A program made the translations under genes and the position numbers. Source: Viola odorata (taxonomy: Eukaryota > Streptophyta > Magnoliopsida > Malpighiales > Violaceae). Taken from it: a stretch of 64,000 nt of DNA. The notes beneath the pieces are model-generated. The model did not search any database. It was not told the DNA's origin and saw nothing but the letters and a program-made list of their open reading frames with translations. The stretch lies in contig OY829541.1 of the NCBI GenBank assembly GCA_963691705.1, positions 50,488,377-50,552,376 on the forward strand, in the 5' to 3' direction. Shown here in pieces: positions 12,849 to 24,028 of the stretch (position 1 is the first letter of the stretch; every line of letters begins with the position of its first letter).

Positions 12849-14966
12849 ATGGAGAATTTCAAATCCAAGCCCAGAATTCAAATCCCAATTCTCAACCACA
12901 AGAAGAGATCCTCCTCCTCCAATTCCGACGCCCACATCGACTCCCCTCACTCCCCTCTCCGCTTCCACTCCCCTCTCCGATCAGACCAAGGCGACCCTCC
13001 TGAAAGCCCCGACTACGCCTCCCCCATCGCCTCCCCTGACAAACTCCCCCCCTCCACCACCACCACCACCACCACCGTCTCCCTCTCCGCCGCCGCCGAC
13101 AAGTCCACTCAGTACTCCCCTGCTCTCTCCCCCCTCCCGCAGCTCGCGGCAGGGAACGTGATGGCAAAGGAGCTTCCCTCTCCGACGCCGGCTCCGCCTG
13201 CTCCTCCTGTTCTAGTGACGAACCGTGCAATGAGGGATCCCGGGCATGGCACGGCGGTGAGGAAGGTGGGGCCAGAGGGAGGAGGCAGGGGATCGGCGAT
13301 GACCGCGATCCTGAAGCGGTCGAAGATGGAAGAGAGGACGAGGATTTTGGAATTAGGGTTTAGGTTAGGCGCCATCGTTTGTTGTTTGATTTCGTTCTCT
13401 ATTATGGCTGCGGATAAAACGCAGGGATGGAGCGGCGATTCGTTTGACCGTTACAAAGAGTACAGGTAATGAGTGCTTTCCTCCGTTTGGCGGTTATAAC
13501 CGCTTTTTAGTAATTTTGTAACTGAAATTTTTGTTGCGTGTTCGTTTGTTCTTTGAGGACTAACAGCATCAGCTTTTTTTGACCTTTTAACTGATTTATT
13601 GTTGTTTTGGTAGGTATTGCTTATCAGTGAATGTGATCGGATTTGTGTATGCGGGGTTTCAAGCGTATGATCTGAGTTATCATTTAGTCACCGGGAAACA
13701 TGTGATCAGCCACCATCTTGGTCGCCACTTCAGTTTTTTTCTGGATCAAGTAAGTAATTTTTTTATGTCTTAAAGAATTTCAACTGATTATTGTGATGTC
13801 ACTGGTAGGAGTCTATGTTAATTTGTTAGACAGTTAGAGGTTTGATGATCGTTTTCGTTGAATACTAGACTTAGTTTAGCTTGCATTAAACTTATGTAGG
13901 GTTGAGTTCTATTGAGCAGAGTCATTTAATGCAGTTTATTTGAATAAAATTGAGAAGGCGAAAGTCCAAGAGTGTTGAACCCCATGATGTTAGCTCATTG
14001 GCAAAGGCCAAGCTGGACTTGTGTGGTTGATAGAGACTACACATTTCTGGATTTTGAGCCCTGAACTTTTGCCTCTCAATTCAGTGATGGATAGGTTAGT
14101 AGAGTTCTCTGATAGATCCGAGGTTTAGATATTGAAGGTTGAATTCCTTGCATTGCAAAAGAAGGCTAGTACCGTTCCTGGAATCCTTCCCACGGGTTCT
14201 TGTTATAGTTAGGTTTTATGCTGGCTTTTGCTTTGTTTAAATGTTGTCTGGTTTTCTCTCTGCCAAATTTAGGTACGCTTTGGGTTTCGGTATGCATACA
14301 TACTGTTGAATGCTCTGATTTTCTTTTAGATAAATTTGCTGACCCTAATTCCTAACCCCACACTCTCAAGACTGTGATAGTGACAAAGTGGACTATGGCG
14401 AGGTTGTTGAGGGCCGTGATAATTACCTTACGCTGGGACTAGGAGTTACTAGTAACGGTTTAGGAAATGTGTTGGCCTTAGATTTGTGTAGCCAGGTTTG
14501 GCACGCAGATGTATCATGCCGTTCCTAGCTTTAGGTTTTGCTGTAAGATTTGTCACCTGGTCCATCTTAATTTTTCACCCAACTGTTGTCCAATTTTGAT
14601 CACTGACCTTGATCGTTAAGGATTACGCTTGTTTCTCAGACCTCAATCAATATTCTGTGTGTGGTTTACATCTCTTAGAATTGAACAGTCACTCATGGAT
14701 GCATAGTAGACGATGTTTTACATGCTGTTTGTGCTGAAATTTATTTCCTATGGTGGTTAAATTACCAGGTACTAGCATATCTTCTGATATCATCCTCATC
14801 ATCAGCGGCCACCCGGGTTGACGACTGGCAGTCCAATTGGGGTAAAGACAAGTTCACTGAAATGGCTACTGCGTCCATCGCCATGTCGTTCTTAGCTTTT
14901 GCTGCCTTTGGAGCTAGCTCCCTTTTCTCTGGTTATAACTTGTGCAACAGCGACTCCTCATCATGA
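12849..14966 (+). CDS. CASPL4A: CASP-like protein, 4A group
   Basis: Three exons (12849-13465, 13614-13749, 14769-14966) encode 316 aa with GT-AG introns and phase kept. Residues 1-160 are a cytosolic Ser/Pro/Thr-rich tail that includes a run of eight Thr. Four membrane helices follow at about 171-189, 209-227, 242-262 and 284-306. The MARVEL/CASP-like fold is supported by a conserved Arg in TM1 (GFRLGAIVC) and Asp in TM3 (FFLDQVLAYLL). The long Pro-rich N-tail and the motif [16 protein letters not shown] fit the CASPL4A subgroup. CASP proteins build membrane scaffolds that guide Casparian strip formation. CASP-like members are plasma membrane proteins of mostly unknown role. The gene looks intact. 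Confidence 0.88.
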
Positions 14967-16144
14967 TCCAAACGGCAGGGAAACATAGAATTTGAATAAA
15001 TTCGATGGGCGAAAAAAAAGATGGAGAATGTCAACTGGAACCATTTTTTATGCTGTACAGAGAGGGATTGCAATTTGCAATAGCAAGTTGTTCCCTTATA
15101 GCTTACACTTGCTCTTTTTTTTGGCGGTAGAAAAAAGAATGTAAACAAAACTTGTAGGTTTCGGATCGTTTAGTTCTAGTGTATATGAAACCACTACCCT
15201 TCGTAGTAGCCGTTGATTTGCTTAGCTACACGTTACTCTGTTTAAGCGTATGGGCCTGGGCATGGGGATTGAGCCTGGTTTATCCCAATAAAATGAAGGT
15301 AACAGTAATAAATTAATACTTGTCATTGTATCCACGAAGATGAGCCAACTAACGAGGTGCTTCTATGGGTGGTTGGTTGCATAGTTGGACAAAAAAATTT
15401 AATTTTTTTTCAGCCCTTAAAGGTGTCTAGAATCTCTAATGAGTCACTTATAAAATTATAATATAATAATCAACACCTATGATAGCCCCCCATCCTTATA
15501 ATTGATTATAAAGTAAGCACTCAATCGTATCAATGTATCAATTTTTCAAAATGAAAAGAAAATAAAAAGTAGCTAACGTGTCAAAAAGAAATACAGAAAA
15601 ATAAAAAATTAAATTTACAAAATTAAATACTTGCAATTTTTAACCTATAATTTTAACTTTTATAATAGTTAATAAATTCAAATAAAATAGCAAAAATTAT
15701 GAAATTCTGTCAAAAAATTTAACAAAGATTTTTCAAGATCACATGACCTTGGGACGTGCCGTGTTTCTCTCTAGTTTCCATAATCTCTAGTTTCAAAAAA
15801 GTTGATATTTGGAAGTTCTTTTCTCAAATCAAAATTTCCAAAAACCAGTATTTGCTATACAACTTCAATTGAAAAGTCCTCTGTTATTGGTGTAAATCCT
15901 ACTGTCATGCCAAACATCCATCACCGAGCAGGCTGGATTTTCCCCTTCCTATTCCCATTTCTCTTCCATTTAGGAACTTCAATTTTGTTATTCATTTAGT
16001 TGTGAAAATGCAAAGCTCAAGACGGGGAAAAATCCATTGCTTCTTTTACTGATGTATATGCTCTAGTAGATACATCTCATGTAGTTCAAGACTTGGTGTT
16101 TTGTTAAAACGAAAATAAAGATAAATAAATAGATAAACAGTTAC
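14967..16144. other. CASP-like 3' UTR and intergenic region
   Basis: The likely 3' UTR extends to about 15310, where AATAAA-like motifs occur. The rest is AT-rich. I looked here for the next downstream exon of the kinase fragment (minus strand, expected to encode an RPPLP-type motif) and did not find it. Confidence 0.45.
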
Positions 16145-16600
16145 CTTTTGACAGACTGCAAATGCAGCTTGTTCAGGAGTCATGTTATCAAATGGAGTCA
16201 ATGCAGTTAAGAGCTCCCACAGTACAATGCCGAAACTGTAAACATCAACTTTCTTTGTGTGGTGCTTTTCTTTGATCATTTCAGGAGCCATCCAGCGATA
16301 GGTCCCAGTGAATCCTCTTGCACTACCGCACTGAGTTTCCAAGCATGAGATCCCAAAATCAGCTACTCTGACACTCATATCTTCGTCAAGAAGTATGTTT
16401 TCAGATTTGAGATCCCTATGAAGTATGCCTTGAGAATGAAGATATTGCATCCCGTGTGCAATGTCCAGGGCTAATTTCAAAACTAGGTCGAGGGGAACTG
16501 AATGCGGTTCTTGCTGATGGAGAATTTTTCTCAATGAACCCCCAGCCAAATACTCGGTAATTATACAAAACACAGGAGCCTTCTTACAAGATGCAACAAA
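16145..16600 (-). pseudogene. Orphan exon of an HT1/Raf-like Ser/Thr protein kinase
   Basis: One open exon of 152 codons has a consensus acceptor (TTCATTCAG, intron on the 16601 side) and donor (AAG/GTAACT, intron on the 16144 side). It encodes the hinge and most of the C-lobe: catalytic loop HRDLKSEN, magnesium-binding DFG, a GTYRWMAPEM activation-segment end and VDVYSFGIVLWELLTAL. All catalytic residues in this part are present and there is no stop. It resembles the HT1-like/Raf-group plant kinases. The preceding exon with the Gly-rich loop and catalytic Lys, and the following exon with the end of the C-lobe, are not recognisable in the flanking 1.2-2 kb. The simplest reading is a duplicated gene fragment. 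A real gene with long introns interrupted by the retrotransposon nest is an alternative. Confidence 0.7.
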
Positions 16601-17930
16601 CTGAATGAAGAAAGTCAAAAAGAAAAAGAGTATATCATCATAAACGAACTTCGCCATTTAAAGAGTATGGTCTTTGTTAAACAGTTCAGTATGTATGCAA
16701 TCACAATTAAGGCCAAAAATAGAAATAACTCATGTAAAAATTAGTGAGTCTAATCTATCCCATCAACTCGTCCAAGATAGCTGAATTAATAGTCCAGGAA
16801 TTAGCAGACTTAAATACTATCCCAACACCAACTGAACTTTATAAGAGTAGCACCGATATGGGACTGCATTCTTGCATTTCTTATCCATTTACAGCATTGA
16901 TGGAGTCTTCTCATATCAGAAACAACAAAAAAGCTTACCACCCTTAAGTCTTTGAGGGTGCAAAATCTTCCCCCATGGTTGCTCCATCCTAACCTATCAA
17001 TCAGCACTTTTAGGGGTACCAAGGGAATTCTCTACTAGGTGTAGCACTTTTTTCTATTATTTTTAGGTTTTTTTTTCCCTATTTAGTTGTTCAATTTTAA
17101 GTTTCAAGATCAGCAGTTGTATTTCTTGACAATATTATCTCTAATACCCATTGGAATTGAGAGTAATTGGACAAATTGGCTGCTAATTAATGATATTAAG
17201 AAAGATAAGAGTATACAGTGACATGATTAATGAAAGCGTTACTACCTGCTGCCAACGTTAACATTGGTCCAATCAATTTCGGTTAAAACAGCAGCAAAAC
17301 AAGAAGTCATTTGATTTTTGCTCAATTTTATTACGATTTTATCCATAAAATTGAAATTGGATTAAATTTCTTAGATTTTTTCCTTCTCGTACGACTTAGT
17401 TGGAAGAATTGGAGAAACATAAGTAGTTAAACAAAAACAAAAAGAGAAAAAAAGAGAACTATCCCGTTTTTGGTTCATGATTCAACCAAACCGGTGCTCA
17501 ATTTTGGTTTTTTTATACAAGTTTTTTAACTAAAATTAGACCCAAAAAACAACTAGTTCTTAGTTTTATGATTGAATTGGTCAATTTGGCACGGTTCTAA
17601 AATCTATGATAAATCACATTTATACACATTAAGCGTAATGTTCACCGTAATTGTAATTGTTTACATTAAGCCTAATGTTCACCGGTGCTCAAAACTTTTG
17701 TTTAGTTTTGTCTGAAATTTTAATTCTTTTTAATATTGATTATGAGCGGGCCTCACTATTGTTTCCCCAAAAAAAATTAAAAATAATTTTCCAGAAACCA
17801 AAATTTTCAACGTGGCCGTCGAGTGATGTGATGAAAAAATATTATTTAATAGTGACGTGTAAATTTATCGTCGGAAAATTACTTGTCATATCAGTATGAG
17901 AGACTTAAAATGTCACCGGAGTAAAAACTA
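16601..17930. other. Intergenic DNA beside the kinase fragment
   Basis: AT-rich. No kinase N-lobe coding and no repeat boundary were recognised. A phrase near 16960-17035 on the minus strand is open for 70 codons but resembles no kinase segment. Confidence 0.4.
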
Positions 17931-18180
17931 CTCCCTCTGGTCTCCAATAAATGTCTTCCTCGCATCCCAATATTCAGTAGGGAACACATATCGAGGAGGC
18001 CGGATGAGGCACTATTTGACCCCAAAAAATTCTGTACTTTTTTTCAAACGTACGTTAAGGATCCGAGAAAAAATTCGGGGTAAAATTGTCTCAAATAGTG
18101 ACTGTTCCGGCCGTCTTAAGATATGTTCCGAAACAGTAAAAGCAAATGCTAAAACGACATATTTTGGAGACCAGAGGGAG
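17931..18180. mobile_element. Stowaway MITE, 250 bp
   Basis: The ends read CTCCCTCTGGTCTCCAATAA on the left and the complement CTCCCTCTGGTCTCCAAAAT on the right. TA duplications lie at 17929-17930 and 18181-18182. The element can fold on itself over most of its length. Size, ends and TA target site are all typical of Stowaway. It has no coding capacity. Confidence 0.9.
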
Positions 18181-18182
18181 TA

Positions 18183-18536
18183 TTTTCTTTTCTGCATTTA
18201 TTTTATGTACTTTATTATGCCCTGAGGACGATACGCAACCTAAGTGTAGGGGAGGGACATCTATGTTTGTGTGTTTATGTTTGCATGTTTGTATGTTTTT
18301 AATTTGGGCTATTTTTCAAATTTTTTTATTAATTAATTTTCTTTTGGATTTCTACAATTTTTCTGAATTTTTAGATTAATTAATTTTTTTAGTTATTTTT
18401 ACATTTTTTCAAATTGTTTATTTTTTTTGGATTTTTAGATTAATTAATTATTTTTGGATTTTTATATTAATTATTTTTTAAAAGATTTTTTAAATTTTTT
18501 CGGAATTTTTACAATTTTTTTAAAGAGTTTTTACAT
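18183..18536. repeat. T-rich low-complexity tract at the Athila insertion site
   Basis: Mostly T and A with repeated TTAATTAATT and TTTTTGGATTTTT phrases. Its right edge is the outer LTR. The five bases TACAT at 18532-18536 would be the left target duplication of element A; the other copy lies outside the window. Confidence 0.6.
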
Positions 18537-19247
18537 TGATCGGTTGTTGAACCCGTAAAAAATAATAAGAAAAACCTGCAGTCAAGCACAATAAATTGTG
18601 TATAGTGGCAACAGGGTCGAACACAGGGATTAAGGGTTAACACTCTGATCAATTCGCAAAACAAAGAAATCCAAACAGAAAAGTAACAAAAGGGGGTTTT
18701 GAATGGTTGTTTGATTATCAGTTATCTAAAACAACAATAAAGGAAAACAAGAGAGGAAGTAAATCAATAGAGGAGAGGTTCCCGGTAAGAATCTGTATCC
18801 GGTTGTGATTATGGTCAGCCGGTCATTGGTGTAAGTATCGTCTACCTCGAGCCGATAGACACGCTATGGGGACCAGGTACGCTTAGGTCCCCTGCTTACC
18901 TTCGTAATAGAAGCTACCCCAAGGTACGCTTATGGGGTAACCTTGACAGTTCGCCGTCCTCCAAGGTACGCTTATGGAGACAATACTCGGCTGCCCATGA
19001 AGAGGAGGTAAGACGCGTCTAGGGCAAGACACTCAGTACTGATGATCTCAATACTAGGCCTAGAGGGGGGGTGAATAGGCACTTAAAAATTCTGCACACA
19101 AGTGAAGGAAGAATAGCAAAGACACACGATATATAGTGGTTCCAATTCACAACCGAATTGTACTCCACTACCTAAGAGTCCTCCTCTTAGGATTTTCTAA
19201 TGCAAACCACTTTGCTATTAACTTGAGCTTTTACGGGATTAGCTCAC

Positions 19248-19346
19248 AACCTTACACTTGGTTTTCACGGGCTCACCAACAACCTTACACTTGGTTTTCA
19301 CGGGCTCACCAACAACCTTACAAGTAGTTTTTCACGGGCTAAACTA
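19248..19346. repeat. 33-bp tandem repeat in solo LTR D, three units
   Basis: Units start at 19248, 19281 and 19314 and share AACCTTACACTTGG and TTTTCACGGGCT. The third unit is diverged. A fourth, weaker echo follows. Confidence 0.75.
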
Positions 19347-19837
19347 CAACCTAATGGTTTTTCCAAGGTTCAACCACAACCTAAGTTCTCTTTCAATGGG
19401 ATGAGAACACTACCCTTTTCCCAAAAGTGTTAGGTACACTTTTCAAACCTCAACAATGATTTTGTATAAATAAGCAACAAACAAATTGGTGTACAAAATG
19501 TATATTTGTATGAATAAATTCAACACCAATAAATGAACAAATTACCTCAAGAAGAAACCCAAAAACAAGCTTGAGAAACTAACACAAGAAGGATTGAAAT
19601 CGTTGTGAAATGCTTGTGTTGTAAAATCTGATTTTTGAAGCTTGTAAAATGAATAAAATGATTCTTATGGTTTCTTCAAGTTCAATGAATTCTCTTCTAT
19701 GTTCCTCTGCATGTTCAGCTCATCTAGGATGAGTATTTATAGCCTTTTATGAAGGGATGAACGGACAAGAAGGAATGGGGTCAAAAGGAGCCGTTTTTGG
19801 TGGAAAAACTAGCTGTTAGAAAACTAGCCGTTGGGCC

Positions 19838-19963
19838 AAAACGCTATGGCGTTTTCAAAACGCTATAGCGTTTTGAGAAACGCTATAGCGTTTTGCTCCT
19901 GGACGAAATCCTTCGTTCCAGTAGCAAAACGCTATAGCGTTTCCACAAACGCTATGGCGTTTT
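19838..19963. repeat. Array of five AAACGCTATRGCGTTT palindromes in solo LTR D
   Basis: Copies lie at 19838-19855, 19857-19874, 19877-19894, 19926-19942 and 19947-19963. Each is a 16-18 bp near-perfect palindrome around CTATAG or CTATGG. The first three and last two are separated by a further inverted repeat (CTGGACGAA / TTCGTTCCAG), so the whole block can form nested hairpins. It lies about 100-230 bp downstream of the TATA-like box. Confidence 0.85.
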
Positions 19964-21142
19964 AAGCCTGACGAAAATGCAAAAACTCATCTTTTCGAAA
20001 CACATTTTCGCTAAAAACATTTTCGCTTAAAACCTTTTCGCTCAAAACCTTTTGACACATATTCTTGAGGTATTTGAAACATAGATCAAGTGTTAGAATT
20101 TACACATACTTACATTCAATTAAAGTCCAATTCTACACTTGATCTTGAGCTTGCGATGATCGATTTTGCTTCTTTTGATATCTCGTCGCAAACTACAAAT
20201 ACATTTTCACTTAAAATTGAATTAGTAATCTAATTAATTTATGTCGTTTCATCATCAAAATAGGTTCGAAGTACCCTTGGGCTAACAAGTACGCTCGAGG
20301 CTCTACCCTAACGATCCGTTTAATCCAACTGGATGAGACCAGGATCCCGATTACTTCCAGAATGGTTATCTACTTTACCCTGCAGCTTCGCGTTAGGTAT
20401 AACCACAAGGATGATTATAATTTCCTAGTTTCAATTACTAGTTGATCAAGCTTGTAATTAAACCTATATAATTTGACATTTAGATATTAAACAAGACAGA
20501 TATTAGCCCAGAATATGTGAAGCACAGTTTGACCTCACGGCTTCCCTTGCAACCTTCAATCGATTCTTACCAAGAACAAGAAGACTAGCCGCTCATATTA
20601 AAAGTAAAAATAAATAAATAAATAGATTGCATAATTTAAATAGAAGAAGGAAAAAGAAGAAGTCCTATTTATTACCGGCCGGAGCAAGGCTCCAGTTTAT
20701 TGAAAGAAGGGACAAGAGTGCCGGAGGCAGAAGTAGCGTAAAAACTAGAGAGAAAGTGAGAGATTTTTTAAAACCTAATTACTAAAAGTATTTATGGCTT
20801 ATTACAAATAAAACTCCTAATCCGACTGGAATTAAATTCCTCAATGGTCTTCTACTGAGAAAGGGATTCTCGGAGGAATTAATGAGCAAATCTGATATTT
20901 CCTTCTTTGCGACAATTTCCTTTTCTCGCTAGGACAACACTGCTTTCTGCGAACATCCAACTGCACGACCTAGCTGCTCAATTCCTTCTAGAAAGTGATA
21001 GAAAGCGTTCCTCTTTTGTATTTCCCTCTTAAAAGCCAAGATCTGCGAAAAGTAAAGAAACACAGCACCATAAGTAGCATCAAGATCTGAAAAGGCATAT
21101 AAAAGAGGGAGGAATCATGCATATAAAACGCTCTATCAAACA

Positions 21143-21155
21143 TCCCCACACTACC
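21143..21155 (-). other. Polypurine tract of element A
   Basis: On the minus strand GGTAGTGTGGGGA directly precedes the TG of the 3' LTR. It primes plus-strand synthesis in LTR elements. A second copy of the core AGTGTGGGGA lies at about 22808-22820. Confidence 0.65.
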
Positions 21156-22957
21156 CTGATGCTCGCCCTCGACCATTAAACTTAAAATCATCACCTCATT
21201 CTGAACACGCATCCTCAATCCACAACACACATAATTTACTTACGCCGCCACTTACGTCTCGACCGAGCAGTACGCCACCCTCCAGCCTAGATGAACTCTG
21301 CACCACTCTTAAGGAATAACGAAACCAGAAGAGTGGCTTTCCTACATCAGCCTGCTGCAAGCAATCCTCACAGAAAAAAAGGTATTTATCGCTCACGCTA
21401 AAAAACAGAGTTAGGTATTTACACTCATCAATGCGAATGATAATGCACATAACCAAATTTGCAATAGTGACCCGAGTACGAAGAGCACACGCATGGGTAA
21501 TCATATGATCATAGAAATTTTGCAAGGGTAAAGCAAGGGAATATGTTGAAAAAGATGGTTCAAAAGAGAGAGAAGGAAAGATAGAGGTTTTCTTAGTTGG
21601 AAGAAGTCAAAATGGTGAGAGAGCCTCTTGGTGACAGCGGCACGGGCAAGACAGAGAGCGCTGATGGAGAGTGAGGGTATTCTGCTCTTTGTAAAGTGCT
21701 GTTGGTCTTCTGATCTTTGTAATACTCTGCTCCAGTTCTGATTTGTACTCCTCTTTTGTTCAGATTTTATTTTTTTATTTTTTATTTTTTTTATTTTTTT
21801 TAAAAGAAGAAGAAGAAAGAATAAAAGGGAGCATACACAATGTTTTGCACTTTTGAACTAGAGCAACAAAAATTTTCTTGGGCGTTTGATCTTCAGTGTA
21901 CGCTTGATGTTAACGTCTCGGCCTAGCAATTGATTTTTTTGTTGCTCACTGAATGCTTTGATTTGATTTGAGCGCTTAGGCTGAGCCATTGGGAATCTCC
22001 ACACTAAAGTTTTTGTGTCTTTTTTCCGTTCTGCATTCGCTTGCCATACTACTGCTTTCAGCATTTTGGTCTAGCAGTTGGATGTATCCTTATAGTTCCG
22101 GATCTCTGTCATAATTACGGAACTCCGTATTAGTTTCGGTACTCGTCTTTGTTATAGTTCCAGTTCCGGTCTCTGTATCTGCTTTCTGCTTCTCGGTCTA
22201 GCAGCTCGATACCCCCACATCAAAGATGTTGTTTCTCTCTGTCCTACCTTACTACTGCTAGAGGACATCTCTCACCTACTAAGAAAAGAAAGGAATGTCT
22301 CAAGTAGTCAGAAGGGTGGTAAAACAAAGGGTTGAGCAGCAAGGGGAGGAGATAAAAAAGCAAGAAAAAAGATAACAAAGAAGACTGCAAAGTTCCTAAT
22401 CACATCATCGCTTTCCCATGTCTAATCATGCCTATACTCATGGGTCTCATGCAAATCCAGCCAACACATAATCATGCATCCACTCATCAAGAAAATATGG
22501 CAATGAAAGCTCGAAAACTCACAGGGTAGAATACAATGATTGCAAGCAGCTAGGACGAGACATAGTCATAAGAGTTAATAGGCAGTATGGTGTGTAAGCG
22601 GTTTTGGTGCAGTGGGTGAAGCGTCTGTGCATTCCATCAAAGGTGATTTCAAAAACAGGGGTAGTGTAATCAGTTGAAAACCAGTTGTGGGCAAATTCCA
22701 AATCGGGATAAAATATGCAAATGCAAGGCAAATAGTCATGCAATACTATAATAATCATGCAGTCATGCAAATATGCGCACAAAATATATCACAAAAAGTA
22801 TGAAATCCCTCCCCACACTAAAGTAAAACATCATCCTCGGTGTGGAGAAGGGAATCAACCAAACGGAAAGAGAGGGAAGGGGAGAAAGAAATTGTGCACC
22901 GGGGTAATTTAAAGTACAAAATAGCATGTAGGCAAAAAGAGTAGAGTTTGGGGGAGA
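21156..22957 (-). other. 3' noncoding region of element A
   Basis: About 1.8 kb between the env-like stop and the purine tract, without a supportable ORF. It contains a poly-T/poly-A tract (about 21765-21813) and a second purine-rich motif near 22808. Athila elements commonly have a long noncoding 3' region of this kind. Confidence 0.6.
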
Positions 22958-23056
22958 TCAAGGACTAGCTGGGGGTCGCAGCCTCGAAGCTAGCTCATCA
23001 GGGAGGTTCTGGAGGAGTGAGATGACCGTCTGGAGGAGGGCATTCGTCTCGGCCAT
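22958..23056 (-). pseudogene. C-terminal end of the env-like ORF of element A
   Basis: Read on the minus strand, an open frame runs from the B insertion point to a TGA at 22958-22960. It encodes a Leu-rich tail with the motif LLQNLPDELASRL. It is in the same frame as the env-like segment that stops at 55073 on the other side of element B, once one GCCAT copy is discounted. B therefore split this ORF about 35 codons before its end. Confidence 0.7.
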
Positions 23057-23262
23057 TGATAACAATTAAGGCAATCCTAAGGGTATTATCGTCCTTGTAC
23101 CAGTGTAAAGGCCGGAACCCTACCGCGCCTGCCCGGGGTCATTCGGGGAAGGCTGACGCCCCTTAGCAGCCAAGGAACCCTGGGATGGTCGACATCAACC
23201 GGGGGGGGGTCTCATGCGTCATCTATCCGCACGCACGAAGCTATCCCATCCCAGGACAACCA

Positions 23263-23320
23263 TGACGTCACTTAAAGCTGCCGCCCATGACGTCACTTGA
23301 AGCTGTCGCCCATGACGTCA
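23263..23320 (+). promoter_or_regulatory. Three TGACGTCA sites at 25-bp spacing, LTR B promoter
   Basis: Perfect palindromes start at 23263, 23288 and 23313, about 50-110 bp before the TATA box. TGACGTCA is a CRE/C-box type site for plant bZIP (TGA-like) factors. The 3' LTR has the same three sites at 54765, 54790 and 54815. Confidence 0.75.
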
Positions 23321-23370
23321 CCTGAGGCGTTATCTAACGCCTCCCCTAGAGGTAACGCCCTCGCGTGGCC

Positions 23371-23378
23371 TATAAATA
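23371..23378 (+). promoter_or_regulatory. TATA box of element B 5' LTR
   Basis: TATAAATA followed by CCCC, downstream of the bZIP palindromes. The equivalent in the 3' LTR is at 54863-54870. Transcription start would be about 30 bp further on. Confidence 0.75.
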
Positions 23379-23441
23379 CCCCACCATTTGAAACGCAAGG
23401 TAAGCCTAAGATTGCTGCTGGAACTTCTGCCATTTTCGAAC

Positions 23442-24028
23442 TGTTAAGATTCTAGCTCTTATGCGATCGGGGGGTTGACTTCCCTTGGTCAGAGTTGCTG
23501 TAGTCGCCGTCGAACTCACCTGCAAGGCGCCGGAGGGGGGGCTCCGGCGTAGACACTCCGATGCTTAAGTCAGTAAGTGGTTCAAAAATAGCAGCGGTTC
23601 TAGTAAGTGAATTCTGGCTTACTTGATGATTATTATTATGGGGTATTTGTAGGCCACTGGAGGCGATAGCTGGGCATAAAGGCGATATCCAGGTGAGACG
23701 TCACTCCTGATGACGTCACGGGCGATACCCCAACCTGACGTCATCAGCGATACCTGAGGTAACGTCAAGGTTGATGTCTCCGAGGAGGGTACCGGGGGCG
23801 ATACCTTCAATCATGTCGGGGGCGATAACTCTATAGGTCCCTGGGATGGGATGATGTCGTGCGTTAAGAGACGCGTGAGACCTCCCCCCCGTTGATGTCG
23901 ACCATCCCAGTAAACGCTTCAAGGTCTGGTAGCGATAGCTTAGATGTCCGACAAGGCTCGTGGGGACTCCCTCTTCGGCAGGGGTCATAATTATAGCAAT
24001 GCCCTTGGGATTGCCTTAATGGTTATCA
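23442..24028 (-). repeat. 3' LTR of element C
   Basis: 587 bp, with element-sense ends TGATAACCATTAAGG and CTTAACA. TGACGTCA occurs at 23711 and 23736, with near matches AGACGTCA at 23696 and TAACGTCA at 23760. The element-sense TATA-like box is TACAAATACCCC (plus strand 23640-23651). GCGATA recurs several times. Confidence 0.92.

Larger units (their letters stand above)
19040..20287 (+). mobile_element. Element D: solo LTR (1,248 bp) in the LTR of A
   Basis: The uninterrupted copy of A's LTR reads CTCAGTACGCTCG. Here the same site is split and AGTAC is present on both sides (19035-19039 and 20288-20292). The inserted DNA starts TGATGATCTC and ends GGCTAACA, so it is bounded TG...CA with a 5-bp target duplication, as for an LTR. 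There is no internal domain, PBS or coding region, so a solo LTR left by recombination is the best reading; a short non-autonomous element is possible. A TATA-like TATTTATAG at about 19734 suggests plus orientation. The superfamily is not assigned. Confidence 0.78.
18537..21142 (-). repeat. 3' LTR of element A, interrupted by solo LTR D
   Basis: On the plus strand it begins TGATCGGTTG and ends ATCAAACA, so the element-sense LTR is TG...CA. Bases 18537-19039 and 20288 onwards match 63206-63724 and beyond, with about six differences in the first 120 bases. Removing D and one 5-bp duplication gives an LTR of about 1.35 kb. The right end is placed by the purine tract that abuts it, because the paired 5' LTR runs out of the window before this point. 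Confidence 0.85.
23057..23441 (+). repeat. 5' LTR of element B, first part
   Basis: It matches 54562 onwards. It holds three TGACGTCA palindromes and a TATA box, then is cut by C after CGAAC (23437-23441). The rest of this LTR is at 39883-40026. Confidence 0.9.

Noticed and set aside
12892..13375. Minus-strand ORFs opposite the CASP-like first exon
   Set aside because: Caused by GC-rich Pro/Ser/Thr codons of the real exon.
16810..17022. Possible N-lobe exon of the kinase
   Set aside because: The 70-codon frame has no Gly-rich loop or VAVK motif, and no splice sites fit the orphan exon.
19248..19346. CRISPR-like regularity of the 33-bp units
   Set aside because: The units are directly adjacent without spacers, and this is an LTR in a plant genome.
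23619..23988. ORFs in the LTR of C, repeated at 39570-39842
   Set aside because: They are open in both LTR copies only because the copies are nearly identical; LTR regulatory repeats explain the sequence.
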